Shown one piece after another: positions 47,524-55,979 of a stretch of DNA of 64,000 nt. Below the pieces are notes generated by a model. That model worked only from the letters and a program-made list of their open reading frames with translations. It made no database searches and was not told where the DNA came from. Position 1 is the stretch's first letter. The number at the start of each line of letters is the position of its first letter. Source of the DNA: CAMLIZ01 sp040758375. Lineage in GTDB: Bacteria; Pseudomonadota; Gammaproteobacteria; Burkholderiales; Burkholderiaceae_C. Made by a program: the position numbers and the translations under genes. The stretch spans positions 7,049 through 71,048 of the forward strand of contig JBFLWE010000018.1 in assembly GCA_040758375.1 (NCBI GenBank), read 5' to 3'.

Positions 47524-49038
47524 TCAGCGCAGGATGGGGCTCTGGCGTTTCCAGGCCGCGTCCTGCCAGCGGTAGAAGGCGGTGATCGACTCGGGCTTGT
47601 CGGCCCGCTTCTCGGTGACCAGCGAGTCCACCCGCAGCACCTCGAAGCTGCGCTTGAAGCGGCCATCCACCTTGGCCTCGCGCGCGGCGAGCAGGCGCTT
47701 GCCGTCGGGCAGCCAGCCGGCGAACTCGACCACGCCGAGCTGCGTGTCGCCGGTGGCCGGCGGCAGCACGTTCACTTTCCAGCCCTTGGGGCTTGCGTGG
47801 AACACCCACAGCTCGCGCCAGCTGGCCAGCGGCTGCACGGCCACGGCCAGCGCGGTGCCGGCCGCGTTGGCGCTGGCGGACTGGGCCCACACGGTGCCGT
47901 AGGTGCAGCGCTCGGCCAATGGCTTGGGATGCGCGCGCTCGCGGTCGATCAGCAGCAGGCAGGTCTGGCCCGGCAGGCCCGCTTCGGTGAGCAGCGCCAG
48001 GCGCTGGCGGCCGGCCGGGTGCGGCTGCAGGGCCCAGCGCGAGGCGTTGGTGCGCACGGCGGCCTCGGCGTAGGCCATCTGGTCGTCGTCGGCCAGCTCG
48101 GTCTTGTTCACGCCGGCCAGCGCCTGCAGCGCGCGTTCGGCGGCGGCAGCGGCGTCACCCTCGGGCTGGCGGCTGCGCTGGTAGGCCAGGGCAGCCCACG
48201 CGCCGGCGCGGCGCAGGCGCAGGCGGTTCTTCAGCGCCTCGGGCAGCGACGCGGTGTCCACCTGCTCCAGCAGCTGGGCGCGCTCTTCGTCGAGTTGCGC
48301 CCGGGCCAGGGGCGGCATCGCGGGTTCGATGCAGTCGTCACGGGTGAGTGCCAGCGCCGCGCGGGCGTGCTGCTCGGGCGTGGGTTCGAGCGCGAGCGTG
48401 CGCAGGAACGCGTCGCCCTGATAGCACAGCTGCACGCGGCCGTGGTGCTCGATGCTGCGCATCTGCACGCCGTAGGCTGCCGCCACTTCCAGGTGGGCGG
48501 CCAGCGCCGCGTCCTGCGGCTTGGCCTGGCGCACCGAGGCGCGGCGCGCCAGCCGCTCGGCCAGGGTGCCCAGCGCATCGAAGGGTTCGGCGGTGATCTC
48601 GCCGGCTGGCACCGCCTTGAGGTAGGCCGCCGCGTAGGCGATGCCCAGCGCTTCGGCGCCCGGCGTGTCGCGCAGGAAACGCAGCACGGCCAGCAACTGC
48701 GGCGCTTCGCCGGGCGTGAGCGTCAGCCGCCGCACCTGCATGGCGCGCACGTAGCCGGCACGCTCGCGCCGATGGTCGTACACCTGCAGGTGGTCCAAGC
48801 GCTCGCCGCGCACCTCGAGCAGGTCGCCTTGCCACAGCAGCGCCTGCTGCGGCGAGCCGTCGCGCGCGGTGGCGCGCAGGGCCACCTGGTCTTGCGCCAC
48901 GATGGCGTAGGCCGTGGGTGTTTCCGCAGGCGCCGGCGCGGCGATCGCCGTGGCGCAGAAGGCGATGCTGGCCAGCGCACCGGCCACGGCAGCCGCGGCG
49001 GTGAACGCCACGGCCACGAGAGAACGGCGCGGGCTCAT
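47524..49038 (-). CDS. secreted protein with SH3-like N-domain
   Basis: A 504-residue protein not assigned to a known function. The N-terminus has a signal peptide (residues about 1-34, ending CATAIAAP). Residues about 40-105 look like a bacterial SH3 domain: VALRATARDGSPQ, LWQGDLLEVRG, AGYVRAMQVRRL. The middle is helical, and the last 170 residues have repeated strand pairs such as ELWVFHASPKGWKVNVL that may form a propeller-like fold. The start overlaps the stop of the SPFH gene by four bases, so the two are co-translated. A wall-associated role is plausible but unproven. Confidence 0.65.
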   Translation of the reverse strand: MSPRRSLVAVAFTAAAAVAGALASIAFCATAIAAPAPAETPTAYAIVAQDQVALRATARDGSPQQALLWQGDLLEVRGERLDHLQVYDHRRERAGYVRAMQVRRLTLTPGEAPQLLAVLRFLRDTPGAEALGIAYAAAYLKAVPAGEITAEPFDALGTLAERLARRASVRQAKPQDAALAAHLEVAAAYGVQMRSIEHHGRVQLCYQGDAFLRTLALEPTPEQHARAALALTRDDCIEPAMPPLARAQLDEERAQLLEQVDTASLPEALKNRLRLRRAGAWAALAYQRSRQPEGDAAAAAERALQALAGVNKTELADDDQMAYAEAAVRTNASRWALQPHPAGRQRLALLTEAGLPGQTCLLLIDRERAHPKPLAERCTYGTVWAQSASANAAGTALAVAVQPLASWRELWVFHASPKGWKVNVLPPATGDTQLGVVEFAGWLPDGKRLLAAREAKVDGRFKRSFEVLRVDSLVTEKRADKPESITAFYRWQDAAWKRQSPILR

Positions 49039-50276
49039 TGAGCGCTCCTCGTCACTTGACCGGCATGCGCCGTGGTCTGGGCCTTGGCGCCGCCGATCAG
49101 GCCGGCGCCGATGAAGCCGCCGTCGCCCGGCGGCGGCGCGATGATCACCTGCACCTTGTCCGACAGCTTGTCGGCCAGCGTCTTCTGGATCAGCAGCGGG
49201 TGCTGCGTGATGAGCGCGCCTTCGCGCGCCATCTGCTCGCTGTTCACCTTGCCCAGCCGGTCGAGGCGGTAGGCCTCGGCATCGGCCAGCTTCTGGCGCG
49301 AGTCGGCCTCGCCGGCGGCTTCGATGCGGCGCGCCTGCGCCTGGCCTTCGGCGGTGCGGATGCGCGAAAGCTTGTCGGCCTCGGCCTCGAGCTGGCGCTG
49401 CTCGATCTGCTTTTGCTTGAAGGGCAGCACGTGCTTCATTGCCTCTTCCTGCGCGCGGGCGGCGATCACCTGCTCGCGCGCCGCGGCCTCGGCGCTCTTT
49501 TCGCGGCGCACCTTCTCGGCCTCGGCCTCCAGCGCCGTCTGCACGACCTGCTTGTTCTTCAGCTCGATCGTGTAGCGCATGCGCTCGGTTTCCAGCTCTT
49601 CGGCCAGCAGCTTGTCCATGCCGTGGCGGTAGTCGGCCGGCAGGTCCACCTTGCCCATCAGCACCGAGCGCAGCACGATGCCGTCGGCGGCCAGCTTGCC
49701 GCGCAGCTCGGACTCGACCTGCTGCTGGATCTCGGCGCGCTTGGTCGAGAAGATCTCGCGCACGGTGTAGCGGGTGAACACCTTGTAGATCACGCCCTGC
49801 ACCGCCGGCTCGACGACCTGGCCGTTGAGGTCTTCGGGCAACGCGCCCGAAAGGCTGGCGATGCGCGCCGGGTCGAGTGCATAGCGCACCGCCAGATCGA
49901 CGCCGATCGACAGGCCTTCCAGCGACTGCAGCGGCGCCTCGCCGGTGGCGCGGGCCACCTGCAGCGGTCGGTACACCTGGTCGCGCAGCGGATAGACGCG
50001 CATCTCGTGCACGCCGGGCAGCACCAGCACGCCGCCATCGCGGAACTGGGCCACGGTGCCGGTGAGGCGGTTGCTGCGAACGCCCAGCTCGCCGCGCTCC
50101 ACCGCCTGCATCGGCGGGTGCTTCCACAAGCCCCAGCCGACCACGGCCACCACCGTGGCGCCCACGATCGCGCCACGCGAATCCAGCGCCCGCCGGCCCA
50201 GCGCGCGCAGCGCGTTGCCCAAGCCACCGAAACCCTCGCGAATCGCGGCGGCGATCGCGTTCATCCGCTCCGTCAT
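49035..50276 (-). CDS. SPFH/Band 7 membrane protein
   Basis: A 413-residue prohibitin-like protein. One membrane helix (AIVGATVVAVVGWGLW, about residues 33-49) is followed by the Band 7 domain (about 55-260), with RDQVYRPLQV and REIFSTKRAEIQQQVE, then a long charged coiled coil rich in A, E, K and R. The C-terminal part has the small-residue stretch GGFIGAGLIGG. SPFH proteins assemble into large membrane rings that organise proteases or lipids. The start at 50276 follows CTGGAGG; the frame continues upstream through repeat copy B, which is not coding. It overlaps the SH3-like gene by four bases. Confidence 0.85.
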   Translation of the reverse strand: MTERMNAIAAAIREGFGGLGNALRALGRRALDSRGAIVGATVVAVVGWGLWKHPPMQAVERGELGVRSNRLTGTVAQFRDGGVLVLPGVHEMRVYPLRDQVYRPLQVARATGEAPLQSLEGLSIGVDLAVRYALDPARIASLSGALPEDLNGQVVEPAVQGVIYKVFTRYTVREIFSTKRAEIQQQVESELRGKLAADGIVLRSVLMGKVDLPADYRHGMDKLLAEELETERMRYTIELKNKQVVQTALEAEAEKVRREKSAEAAAREQVIAARAQEEAMKHVLPFKQKQIEQRQLEAEADKLSRIRTAEGQAQARRIEAAGEADSRQKLADAEAYRLDRLGKVNSEQMAREGALITQHPLLIQKTLADKLSDKVQVIIAPPPGDGGFIGAGLIGGAKAQTTAHAGQVTRSAQ

Positions 50277-50303
50277 TTGGACCCTCCAGAATCTTGCCCC
50301 CGA

Positions 50304-50363
50304 GACGCCTGCGGCGTCGGCCCCCGAGGGGGCGTCGTCGCCTTGGGGCGGCCCGGCGGCGAC
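50304..50363. repeat. palindromic intergenic element, copy B
   Basis: In the divergent gap between the SPFH gene and the response-regulator gene lie three stems. GACGCC/GGCGTC pairs around TGC (50304-50318). GCCCCC/GGGGGC pairs around GA (50320-50333). GTCGCC (50337-50342) and GGCGAC (50358-50363) enclose the loop TTGGGGCGGCCCGGC. Order and spacing match copy A in shorter form. Because both flanking genes point away, this copy cannot be a transcription terminator. Confidence 0.85.
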
Positions 50364-50441
50364 TGGTCTTGAGACCGAAGCCATTTTGGAAATCACCCCG
50401 TGGAACGATCAAAGGGTGCGCGGGGCGACTTTGGGAACGCC

Positions 50442-50459
50442 TGTGAAGGTTTCTTCACA
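50442..50459. promoter_or_regulatory. palindromic operator upstream of two-component pair
   Basis: TGTGAAG and CTTCACA pair perfectly with a GTTT spacer. The site is 51 bases before the TTG start of the response-regulator gene and 166 bases before the divergent SPFH gene. A CATAAT box at 50482-50487 could be the -10 of the regulator gene. The palindrome may be an autoregulatory site of the regulator; direct evidence is lacking. Confidence 0.5.
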
Positions 50460-50509
50460 CGGAGCACGCCGGGGCGGCCCGCATAATCGCCGCCCAGGAG
50501 GACCCAGCC

Positions 50510-51196
50510 TTGGCCAAAGTGGCCCTGATCGAAGACGACGTGCCCACCAGCAACCAGCTGCGCGGCTGGATCGAGGCGGCCAGGCCGGGCATCCAGGTGG
50601 ACCAATGGTTCACGCGCGACGATGCGGAAGGCGCGATCGAGCGCGAGCGCTACGACGTGGTGGTGCTCGACATCGAGCTGGGCCGCGAGCGCCATGCCGG
50701 CGTGGCCATCATCAACGCGATCAACAAGCGCCACGGCACGCCGGTGCTGGTGGTCTCGGCGATGCCGGCCACCATCTACCGCAGCATCATGAAGGCGCTG
50801 GACGCCTGGGACTATCTGCAGAAGACCAGCTTCGACGAGTCGGAGTTCGCCGAGACCTTCCTCGAGATGCTGCGCGCCGCGAAAGACGCGCGCGCCGGCG
50901 GCGAGCCGCGCGACGAGCTCTCGCTCGACCCGCTGTGGCAGAAGTCGCCGCTGTGGCGCGAGCAGCGCCTGAACCTGCCGCTGACCGCGCAGCGCATCCT
51001 CGCCACGCTGTACCAGCGACGCGGGCAGGTGGTGTCGTACGAAGACCTGTTCCAGGTGGTCAAGAGCGGTCGCAACCGCGACAACATCCGCAAGCACGTG
51101 AGCACCATCCGCGACGCCTTCCGCGAGATCGACCCCGGTTTCGACGGCATCGAGAACGTGCCGATGCGCGGCTTCCGCTGGGTCGAAGAGAAATGA
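50510..51196 (+). CDS. response regulator with winged-helix output, TTG start
   Basis: A 228-residue regulator. The receiver (about 1-120) has IEDD as acidic pocket, phosphoacceptor Asp in VVLDIEL, Ser in VSAMP and Lys in LQKTS. The C-terminal part (about 145-226) matches an OmpR-type winged helix: AQRILATLYQRRGQVVSYEDL and the final GFRWVEEK. AGGAGG lies eight bases before TTG at 50510, so TTG is the most likely start; the next option is GTG at 50519. The kinase gene begins 10 bases after its stop. Targets may include the divergent SPFH gene (inference). Confidence 0.88.
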   Translation: MAKVALIEDDVPTSNQLRGWIEAARPGIQVDQWFTRDDAEGAIERERYDVVVLDIELGRERHAGVAIINAINKRHGTPVLVVSAMPATIYRSIMKALDAWDYLQKTSFDESEFAETFLEMLRAAKDARAGGEPRDELSLDPLWQKSPLWREQRLNLPLTAQRILATLYQRRGQVVSYEDLFQVVKSGRNRDNIRKHVSTIRDAFREIDPGFDGIENVPMRGFRWVEEK

Positions 51197-51206
51197 GGCA
51201 GCACTG

Positions 51207-53282
51207 ATGAGGATGCTGTGGCGCTGGCTGGCCTCGTTCCGGCGCCGCATCCTCTTTCGCACCGTCTTCCTGCTGCTGATGGTGGCCACCGTGGCCTTGG
51301 CGGTGGCGGTGCTGCAGCAGGAAAAGCAGCTCAGCTACGAGGCCTACCGCAAGAGCCTGCGCAAGACCGAGGCGCAGCTGCTGGCCAAGCTGCACCATCC
51401 TTCGGGCCAGTTGGCGCTGCTCAACCCGCAGGCGCACCAGGGCGGGGTGACGCCGCTCAAACCGCTGGTGCTGCCGTACTCGGCCATCGACTTCGACGAC
51501 CCGCACAAGGCGCAGCAGACGGTGGAGCTGGCCGGCTGCCTGGTGCAGTACCCGCGCCACGGCGCGCTGTGCGTTACGGTGCCGCACACGGCCTGGGCAG
51601 GCGGCTTCCTGTACATCGCGGGCAGCTTTGCCAGCGGCGAGTTGGTGCCGCGCGCACGCGGCGAGCTCGACGTCACCACCGCGCACCGGGTGCGCCTGAT
51701 CGTCTCGATGCGCGGCCGCACCGAGCACTGGGTGGCGCCGTTCGAGCAGCCGCCGCAGCGCCGTGCGCGCGAGGCCGAGAGCGGGCGCCTGACCGGCTTT
51801 GCGGTGGAAGGGGCGTCGCTGGCCGGCGCGCGGCCCAGCCGCGAGTTCCGCGGCTGGCTGTGGCAGGACCGCGACTGCATCCAGGGTGCGGCACCGGCCG
51901 GCTGCCTGCGGCGCGCGTTCTTCTCGATGCGCCTGCCGGTGGAGGCCTTGCGCGAGGCGGTGTTCGACCGCTCGCAGCGCGGCGTGTGGCCGCCGCCGGA
52001 CCTGGACCGCATGGTGGTGCACCTGCAGGTGCTGCCGCCGGGCGACGGCGCGGCGCCGCTGCTCGACAGTGACGACCCGGAGGCCATGCCGCCGTTTTCG
52101 TTGCAGGAGCTGAAGTCGCTGCTGCTGCCGGGCGAGACCCTGCGCGTGCTGAGGCTGCGGCCCAACGCGCCGCCCACCAGCGTGCTCACCCTCGTGGGCG
52201 ACGAGACGGCGGCGCCGTCGCGTCCTTGGCTGGACCAACTGGTGCGCAAGCTGCTGGTGGAAGGCGACGGCGTCCCGATCGAGGCGCAGGACACGGTGTC
52301 CACGCCGCTGGGGCCCTACCGCGTGGTGCTCACCGGCGACCTGCGCAGCGTCGACGCGCGGCTGGCCGGCGTGGCCACGCGCATGGTGTGGTTCGTGGGC
52401 GCGATGCTGCTGGCGATCGTGCTGGCTTGGTTGATCATCGAGGCGGGCCTGATCCGCCGCATCGGCGTGCTCACGCGCCGTGCGCGCGCCGTGTCGCGCG
52501 ACGTGACCGGCGCACGCGGCGTGAGCGACCTGCAGGTGGCCGACCTGCGCGGCAGCGACGAGCTGGGCATCCTGGCGGGCGCCTTGTCCGACCTGCTGCA
52601 ACGCGTGAGGGAAGACACGCAGCGCGAGCGCCTGCGCGCCGAGCGCGAGCGCGACCTCTGGCACGCCGTGGGCCACGAGATCATGTCGCCGCTGCAGTCG
52701 CTGATGGCGCTGCACGGCGGCCCCGACGATCCGAGCCGCCGCTACCTGCAGCGCATGCAGCAGGCGGTGCGCGTGCTCTACGGCAGTGCCTCGCCCAGCG
52801 AGGCCTTCGAGACCAGCACGCTGGAACTGCAGGCCATGGACCTGCACCAGTTCCTGCGCCATGTGGCCGCCAACGCGCCGCATGCGGGCATCGAGTGCGT
52901 GGTGCTGGAGGCCGAGGCAGGCCTGGGCGAGGTGATCGTGCGTGCCGATGAGCACTCGCTGGAGGACGTGGTGGCGCACGTGCTGCGCAATGCCGGCCGC
53001 TACCGCGTGCCGGGCACCGACATCACGCTGCGGCTGCGCGCGGATGCCGCCAGCGCCGAGGTGGAGATCCACAACCAGGGGCCGCCGATCGCACCGGAGC
53101 TGATGGACAAGATCTTCGAGTACGGCGTGTCCGACCCGGCCAGCGGCGAGGGCGGCACGCACCGCGGCCAGGGGCTGTTCGTGGCCAAGACCTACATGGC
53201 CAAGATGGGCGGCACGATCCGCGCCCACAATGTCGGCGGCGGTGTCGCCTTTGTGCTGGCCCTGCCCAGGGCGGGCGGCTAA
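51207..53282 (+). CDS. membrane sensor histidine kinase
   Basis: A 691-residue kinase. Membrane helices lie near residues 15-36 and 393-415, and the periplasmic sensor of about 350 residues has paired Cys (GCLVQ, ALCVT, DCIQG, GCLRR) that may form disulfides. A HAMP-like stretch is followed by the H-box WHAVGHEIMSPLQSL and an ATPase with N-box LRNAGRY, G1 HNQGPPI and G2 HRGQGLF. It is paired with the regulator immediately upstream. The sensor domain is not one I recognise; possible disulfides suggest an envelope or redox cue. Confidence 0.87.
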   Translation: MRMLWRWLASFRRRILFRTVFLLLMVATVALAVAVLQQEKQLSYEAYRKSLRKTEAQLLAKLHHPSGQLALLNPQAHQGGVTPLKPLVLPYSAIDFDDPHKAQQTVELAGCLVQYPRHGALCVTVPHTAWAGGFLYIAGSFASGELVPRARGELDVTTAHRVRLIVSMRGRTEHWVAPFEQPPQRRAREAESGRLTGFAVEGASLAGARPSREFRGWLWQDRDCIQGAAPAGCLRRAFFSMRLPVEALREAVFDRSQRGVWPPPDLDRMVVHLQVLPPGDGAAPLLDSDDPEAMPPFSLQELKSLLLPGETLRVLRLRPNAPPTSVLTLVGDETAAPSRPWLDQLVRKLLVEGDGVPIEAQDTVSTPLGPYRVVLTGDLRSVDARLAGVATRMVWFVGAMLLAIVLAWLIIEAGLIRRIGVLTRRARAVSRDVTGARGVSDLQVADLRGSDELGILAGALSDLLQRVREDTQRERLRAERERDLWHAVGHEIMSPLQSLMALHGGPDDPSRRYLQRMQQAVRVLYGSASPSEAFETSTLELQAMDLHQFLRHVAANAPHAGIECVVLEAEAGLGEVIVRADEHSLEDVVAHVLRNAGRYRVPGTDITLRLRADAASAEVEIHNQGPPIAPELMDKIFEYGVSDPASGEGGTHRGQGLFVAKTYMAKMGGTIRAHNVGGGVAFVLALPRAGG

Positions 53283-53291
53283 ATTGATGCC

Positions 53292-53364
53292 CGCCCCAAG
53301 CAACGCACGGGGCAGGCCTGCGCCTTGGGGCGTCACATCGGCTTTGGAGCGGCCCGGCGCCGAT
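53292..53364. repeat. palindromic intergenic element, copy C
   Basis: CGCCCCAAG (53292-53300) and CTTGGGGCG (53324-53332) form a perfect 9-base stem with GCAGGCCTGC inside its loop. Next, ATCGGC (53337-53342) and GCCGAT (53359-53364) enclose the loop TTTGGAGCGGCCCGGC. That loop is the one found in copies A and B with different stems. The element fills the gap between the histidine kinase and the DUF1304 gene, both on the plus strand. Confidence 0.85.
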
Positions 53365-53408
53365 TTGGCTGGAACCCGCCACCTTCAACGACAACGAGGA
53401 GCTTGCCG

Positions 53409-53762
53409 ATGCTTGCCACCGTGCTGGTTGCGCTGGTCGCGCTGATCCATGTGTACATCGTGGTGCTGGAGATGGTGCTGTGGGACAAGCCGGCCGGCCG
53501 CAAGGCCTTTGGCACCACGGCGGAGTTCGCGGCGCAGTCCAAGGTGCTGGCCGCCAACCAGGGCCTGTACAACGGCTTTCTCGCCGCTGGCCTGTTCTGG
53601 GGCCTGTGGCTGGGTGCCGAAGGCCGGGCCGTGACGCTGTTCTTCCTGGGCTGCGTGCTGGTGGCGGGCCTGTATGGGGCGGCGACGGCCTCGCGCAAGA
53701 TCCTGTGGGTGCAGGCGCTGCCGGCGGCGCTGGCCATTGGCGCCGTGCTGTTCGCCGGCTGA
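53409..53762 (+). CDS. DUF1304 family membrane protein
   Basis: A 117-residue inner-membrane protein with four helices. DUF1304 hallmarks are the N-terminal HVYIVVLEMVLW and the following KAFG with NQGLYNGFLAAGL. The family has no proven function. The ATG at 53409 is chosen because the upstream frame is repeat copy C. It is convergent with the flavoprotein gene, two bases between stops. Confidence 0.88.
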   Translation: MLATVLVALVALIHVYIVVLEMVLWDKPAGRKAFGTTAEFAAQSKVLAANQGLYNGFLAAGLFWGLWLGAEGRAVTLFFLGCVLVAGLYGAATASRKILWVQALPAALAIGAVLFAG

Positions 53763-53764
53763 AG

Positions 53765-54358
53765 CTACTCGCCCTTGGCGCCCAGCGCGCGCAGCTTCGC
53801 CAGCCACCGCGCCCGCTGCGCGTCGTTCATGCCTTCCACCAGGCCGATCAGGGTCTCGTGGATGGGCGAGATGCCCACGAAGCCGAGGATGTTGCGCTCC
53901 AGCGCCTTCAGGCTGTGGGCGCGGAAGTACCAGCGGTACACCACTGCCGGCATGCCCATCGTGACCACCACGCGGGCCGAGCGGCCGGTGAGCAGCTTGG
54001 CCGGCATGCCGCGCGCGTCGCGCTCGGTGCCGATGGCAAAGCCGGGCCGCATCACCTGCTCCAGGAAACCCTTCACCAGCGCCGGCATGCCGCCCAGCCA
54101 GAGTGGGAAGAACAACACGACGTGCTGGCTCCAGGCCAGGGCTTCCTGCGCCGGCTGCAGCGCCGGCGGCAGCGGCCCATGCTCCCATTCGTGCTTGCTG
54201 CGCAGCAACGGGAAGTCGAGCTGGTTCACCGCAAGCGTGCGCAGCTCGTGGCCAGCGCTGCGCGCCCCGTCGGCGTAGGCCTGGGCGAGCGCATGCGCCA
54301 GGTGCGGCGTGCCGGGGTCGGGATGGCCTTGCAGCAGAAGGATTCGTTTCGTCGTCAT
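53765..54358 (-). CDS. NAD(P)H-dependent flavodoxin-fold oxidoreductase
   Basis: A 197-residue flavoprotein of the Flavodoxin_2 family (quinone reductase NQO1, KefF and MdaB relatives). The N-terminal FMN/FAD loop is QGHPDPGTPHLAHAL and the hallmark FFPLWLGGMPALVKGFLEQV binds the cofactor edge. It likely reduces quinones or electrophiles by two electrons. It is 65 bases downstream of the TetR-type gene on the same strand and may share its regulation. Confidence 0.85.
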   Translation of the reverse strand: MTTKRILLLQGHPDPGTPHLAHALAQAYADGARSAGHELRTLAVNQLDFPLLRSKHEWEHGPLPPALQPAQEALAWSQHVVLFFPLWLGGMPALVKGFLEQVMRPGFAIGTERDARGMPAKLLTGRSARVVVTMGMPAVVYRWYFRAHSLKALERNILGFVGISPIHETLIGLVEGMNDAQRARWLAKLRALGAKGE

Positions 54359-54423
54359 GCGTCCATCGTGCCCCGCGGCTGCGGTCGGCGCTTGATGTCG
54401 CGCAACCGGGGCAAACCGGGGGC

Positions 54424-55041
54424 TCAAGGGGCGACAGGGCGCCGCGGCGGCAGCGTGCCGTCGATCACCGCGCGTACCAGGTGCGCGGCCGGCGCGCTCA
54501 GCTCGGCCAGCCGGTCCACCGCGTCCTGCTCGATCGCCTGCAGCACCAGCTCGTTGATGCCGCCGACGATGGCCATGGCCATCGTGCGCAACAGGGGCAG
54601 CCGGTTGCCCGCCCGCTCGCCGGCCACGCGCACGATGAACTCGGCGATCTCGAGGTTGACGCGACGCCGCACGCGCAGGCCTTCCGGGCCCAGGTGCAGG
54701 ATCTCGATGAACAGCGTGCGCAGCAGCGGCGGGTTGCAGGCCAGCGTGGCGAAATAGGCTGCCAGCGCATGCTCGGCCTGCTGGTGCCAGTCGCGCGCCG
54801 GGTCCAGCGCCTGGCGCAGCACCTGCATCGCCTGCTCGCTGGCCGCCTGGTACAGCGCGAACAGGCATTCGGCCTTGCCCGCGAAGTGCTCGTAGAAGGT
54901 GCGCTTGGACACCCGGGCCTGGGCGGCGATGTCGGCAATGGTGGTGTCGGCATAGCCCTTGCGCGCCACCACCTCCGACATCGCGTCGAGCAGGCGGCGG
55001 CGGTGGTCGGTGGCGGCTTCGGCAAGGGCGTCGGTGTCCAT
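54424..55041 (-). CDS. TetR-family transcriptional regulator
   Basis: A 205-residue repressor. The helix-turn-helix spans about residues 14-60 with TTIADIAAQARVSKRTFYEHF; the rest is the helical ligand-binding and dimer domain. The start at 55041 is set by the domain limit; the open frame upstream covers the operator region. It is divergent from the PF10118 gene at 55133, and two matching inverted repeats lie between them, so it most likely represses both itself and that gene. The ligand is unknown, possibly a lipophilic or aromatic compound as for many relatives. Confidence 0.9.
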   Translation of the reverse strand: MDTDALAEAATDHRRRLLDAMSEVVARKGYADTTIADIAAQARVSKRTFYEHFAGKAECLFALYQAASEQAMQVLRQALDPARDWHQQAEHALAAYFATLACNPPLLRTLFIEILHLGPEGLRVRRRVNLEIAEFIVRVAGERAGNRLPLLRTMAMAIVGGINELVLQAIEQDAVDRLAELSAPAAHLVRAVIDGTLPPRRPVAP

Positions 55042-55051
55042 CAGCGCGCAA

Positions 55052-55069
55052 TGGTACTTGACAGTACCA
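55052..55069. promoter_or_regulatory. TetR operator 1, overlapping a -35 box
   Basis: TGGTACT and AGTACCA form a perfect 7-base inverted repeat around TGAC, just upstream of the TetR start. It contains TTGACA (55058-55063) in plus orientation, a consensus -35 for the metal-dependent hydrolase gene, with CACATT 18 bases on as a weak -10. Bound repressor would block RNA polymerase in both directions. Confidence 0.75.
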
Positions 55070-55097
55070 AGGCCCGGCTGGCACATTGCCGCGGTGC

Positions 55098-55115
55098 CGG
55101 TACGACTTGGTACCA
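55098..55115. promoter_or_regulatory. TetR operator 2
   Basis: CGGTAC and GTACCA enclose six bases, matching operator 1 in the form nGGTAC-N6-GTACCA. The two operators start 46 bases apart. This one lies 17 bases before the start codon of the divergent hydrolase, placing it downstream of the presumed transcription start. Confidence 0.7.
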
Positions 55116-55132
55116 AGGCAAGGAAAACACCC

Positions 55133-55963
55133 ATGACCGAGCTCGTCGTCCGCCGGCTGTTGATCGACCTGGACCGGCCGCTGCCGCGGCACTGGCATGG
55201 CGGCGACGCTTTCCGCAGCGCCTATTTCAACGCGCTGTCGATGAGCTTTCCGATCGGTGAGCAGTTCTTCATCGACGCGGTGCGCAGCGGGGCCAGGAGG
55301 CTGGGACCCGAGCAGCAGGCGCGCTTGCAGGCCGAGGTGCAGGGTTTCGTGGGCCAGGAGGCGACGCATCGGCGCCTGCACGCGCTGTTCAACGGCCACC
55401 TGGAACGCCAGGGCCTGGTGAACCACTGGGCCGAGCGCGCAGCGCGGCGCATTGCCCGCATCCAGGCGTTGGACGTGCGCCACCACCTGGCGGCCACCGC
55501 GGCGCTGGAGCACTTCACCGCCATCCTGGCCGAACACCTGCTGTCGCATCCCGAGCAGTTCGCAGACACCGAGCCGCGCTTGCAGACGCTGTGGTTCTGG
55601 CATGCGTCCGAAGAGTCGGAGCACCGCAGCACCGCGTTCGATCTCTACCAGTCGTCGGGCGGCGACCACCGCTGGCGCGTGCGCTGGTTCCGCATCGTCA
55701 CGGTGCACTTCCTCACTGATGCGCTGCGCCAGACGGTGAACAACCTCTGGCACGACGGTACGCTGTTCCGGTGGCGCACCTGGCGCAGCGCCGTGCACTT
55801 CTTCTTCGGCCGTGGCGGCCTGGTGCGCGAATGCTTCAAGCCCTGGCGCGCCTACTTCCGGCGCGATTTCCACCCGTCGCAGCAAGGCTCTGGCCGGGCG
55901 GCGCAGTGGCTGTCGCAGCACGCACGGCAATACACGGTGGTGAGCGGCCGCGCCACGGCGTGA
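55133..55963 (+). CDS. metal-dependent hydrolase (PF10118)
   Basis: A 276-residue helical protein of the predicted metal-dependent hydrolase family. Likely metal-binding pairs appear as FVGQEATHRRLH and WHASEESEHRSTAFD, a ferritin-like Glu/His spacing. It starts 91 bases from the divergent TetR-type gene, behind two operator-like palindromes. AAGGCAAGGA precedes the ATG. Members are often TetR-linked; the reaction is not established. It may act with the neighbouring flavoprotein on a lipophilic substrate (inference). Confidence 0.82.
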   Translation: MTELVVRRLLIDLDRPLPRHWHGGDAFRSAYFNALSMSFPIGEQFFIDAVRSGARRLGPEQQARLQAEVQGFVGQEATHRRLHALFNGHLERQGLVNHWAERAARRIARIQALDVRHHLAATAALEHFTAILAEHLLSHPEQFADTEPRLQTLWFWHASEESEHRSTAFDLYQSSGGDHRWRVRWFRIVTVHFLTDALRQTVNNLWHDGTLFRWRTWRSAVHFFFGRGGLVRECFKPWRAYFRRDFHPSQQGSGRAAQWLSQHARQYTVVSGRATA

Positions 55964-55979
55964 GCCGGCCGCCGCCGGA

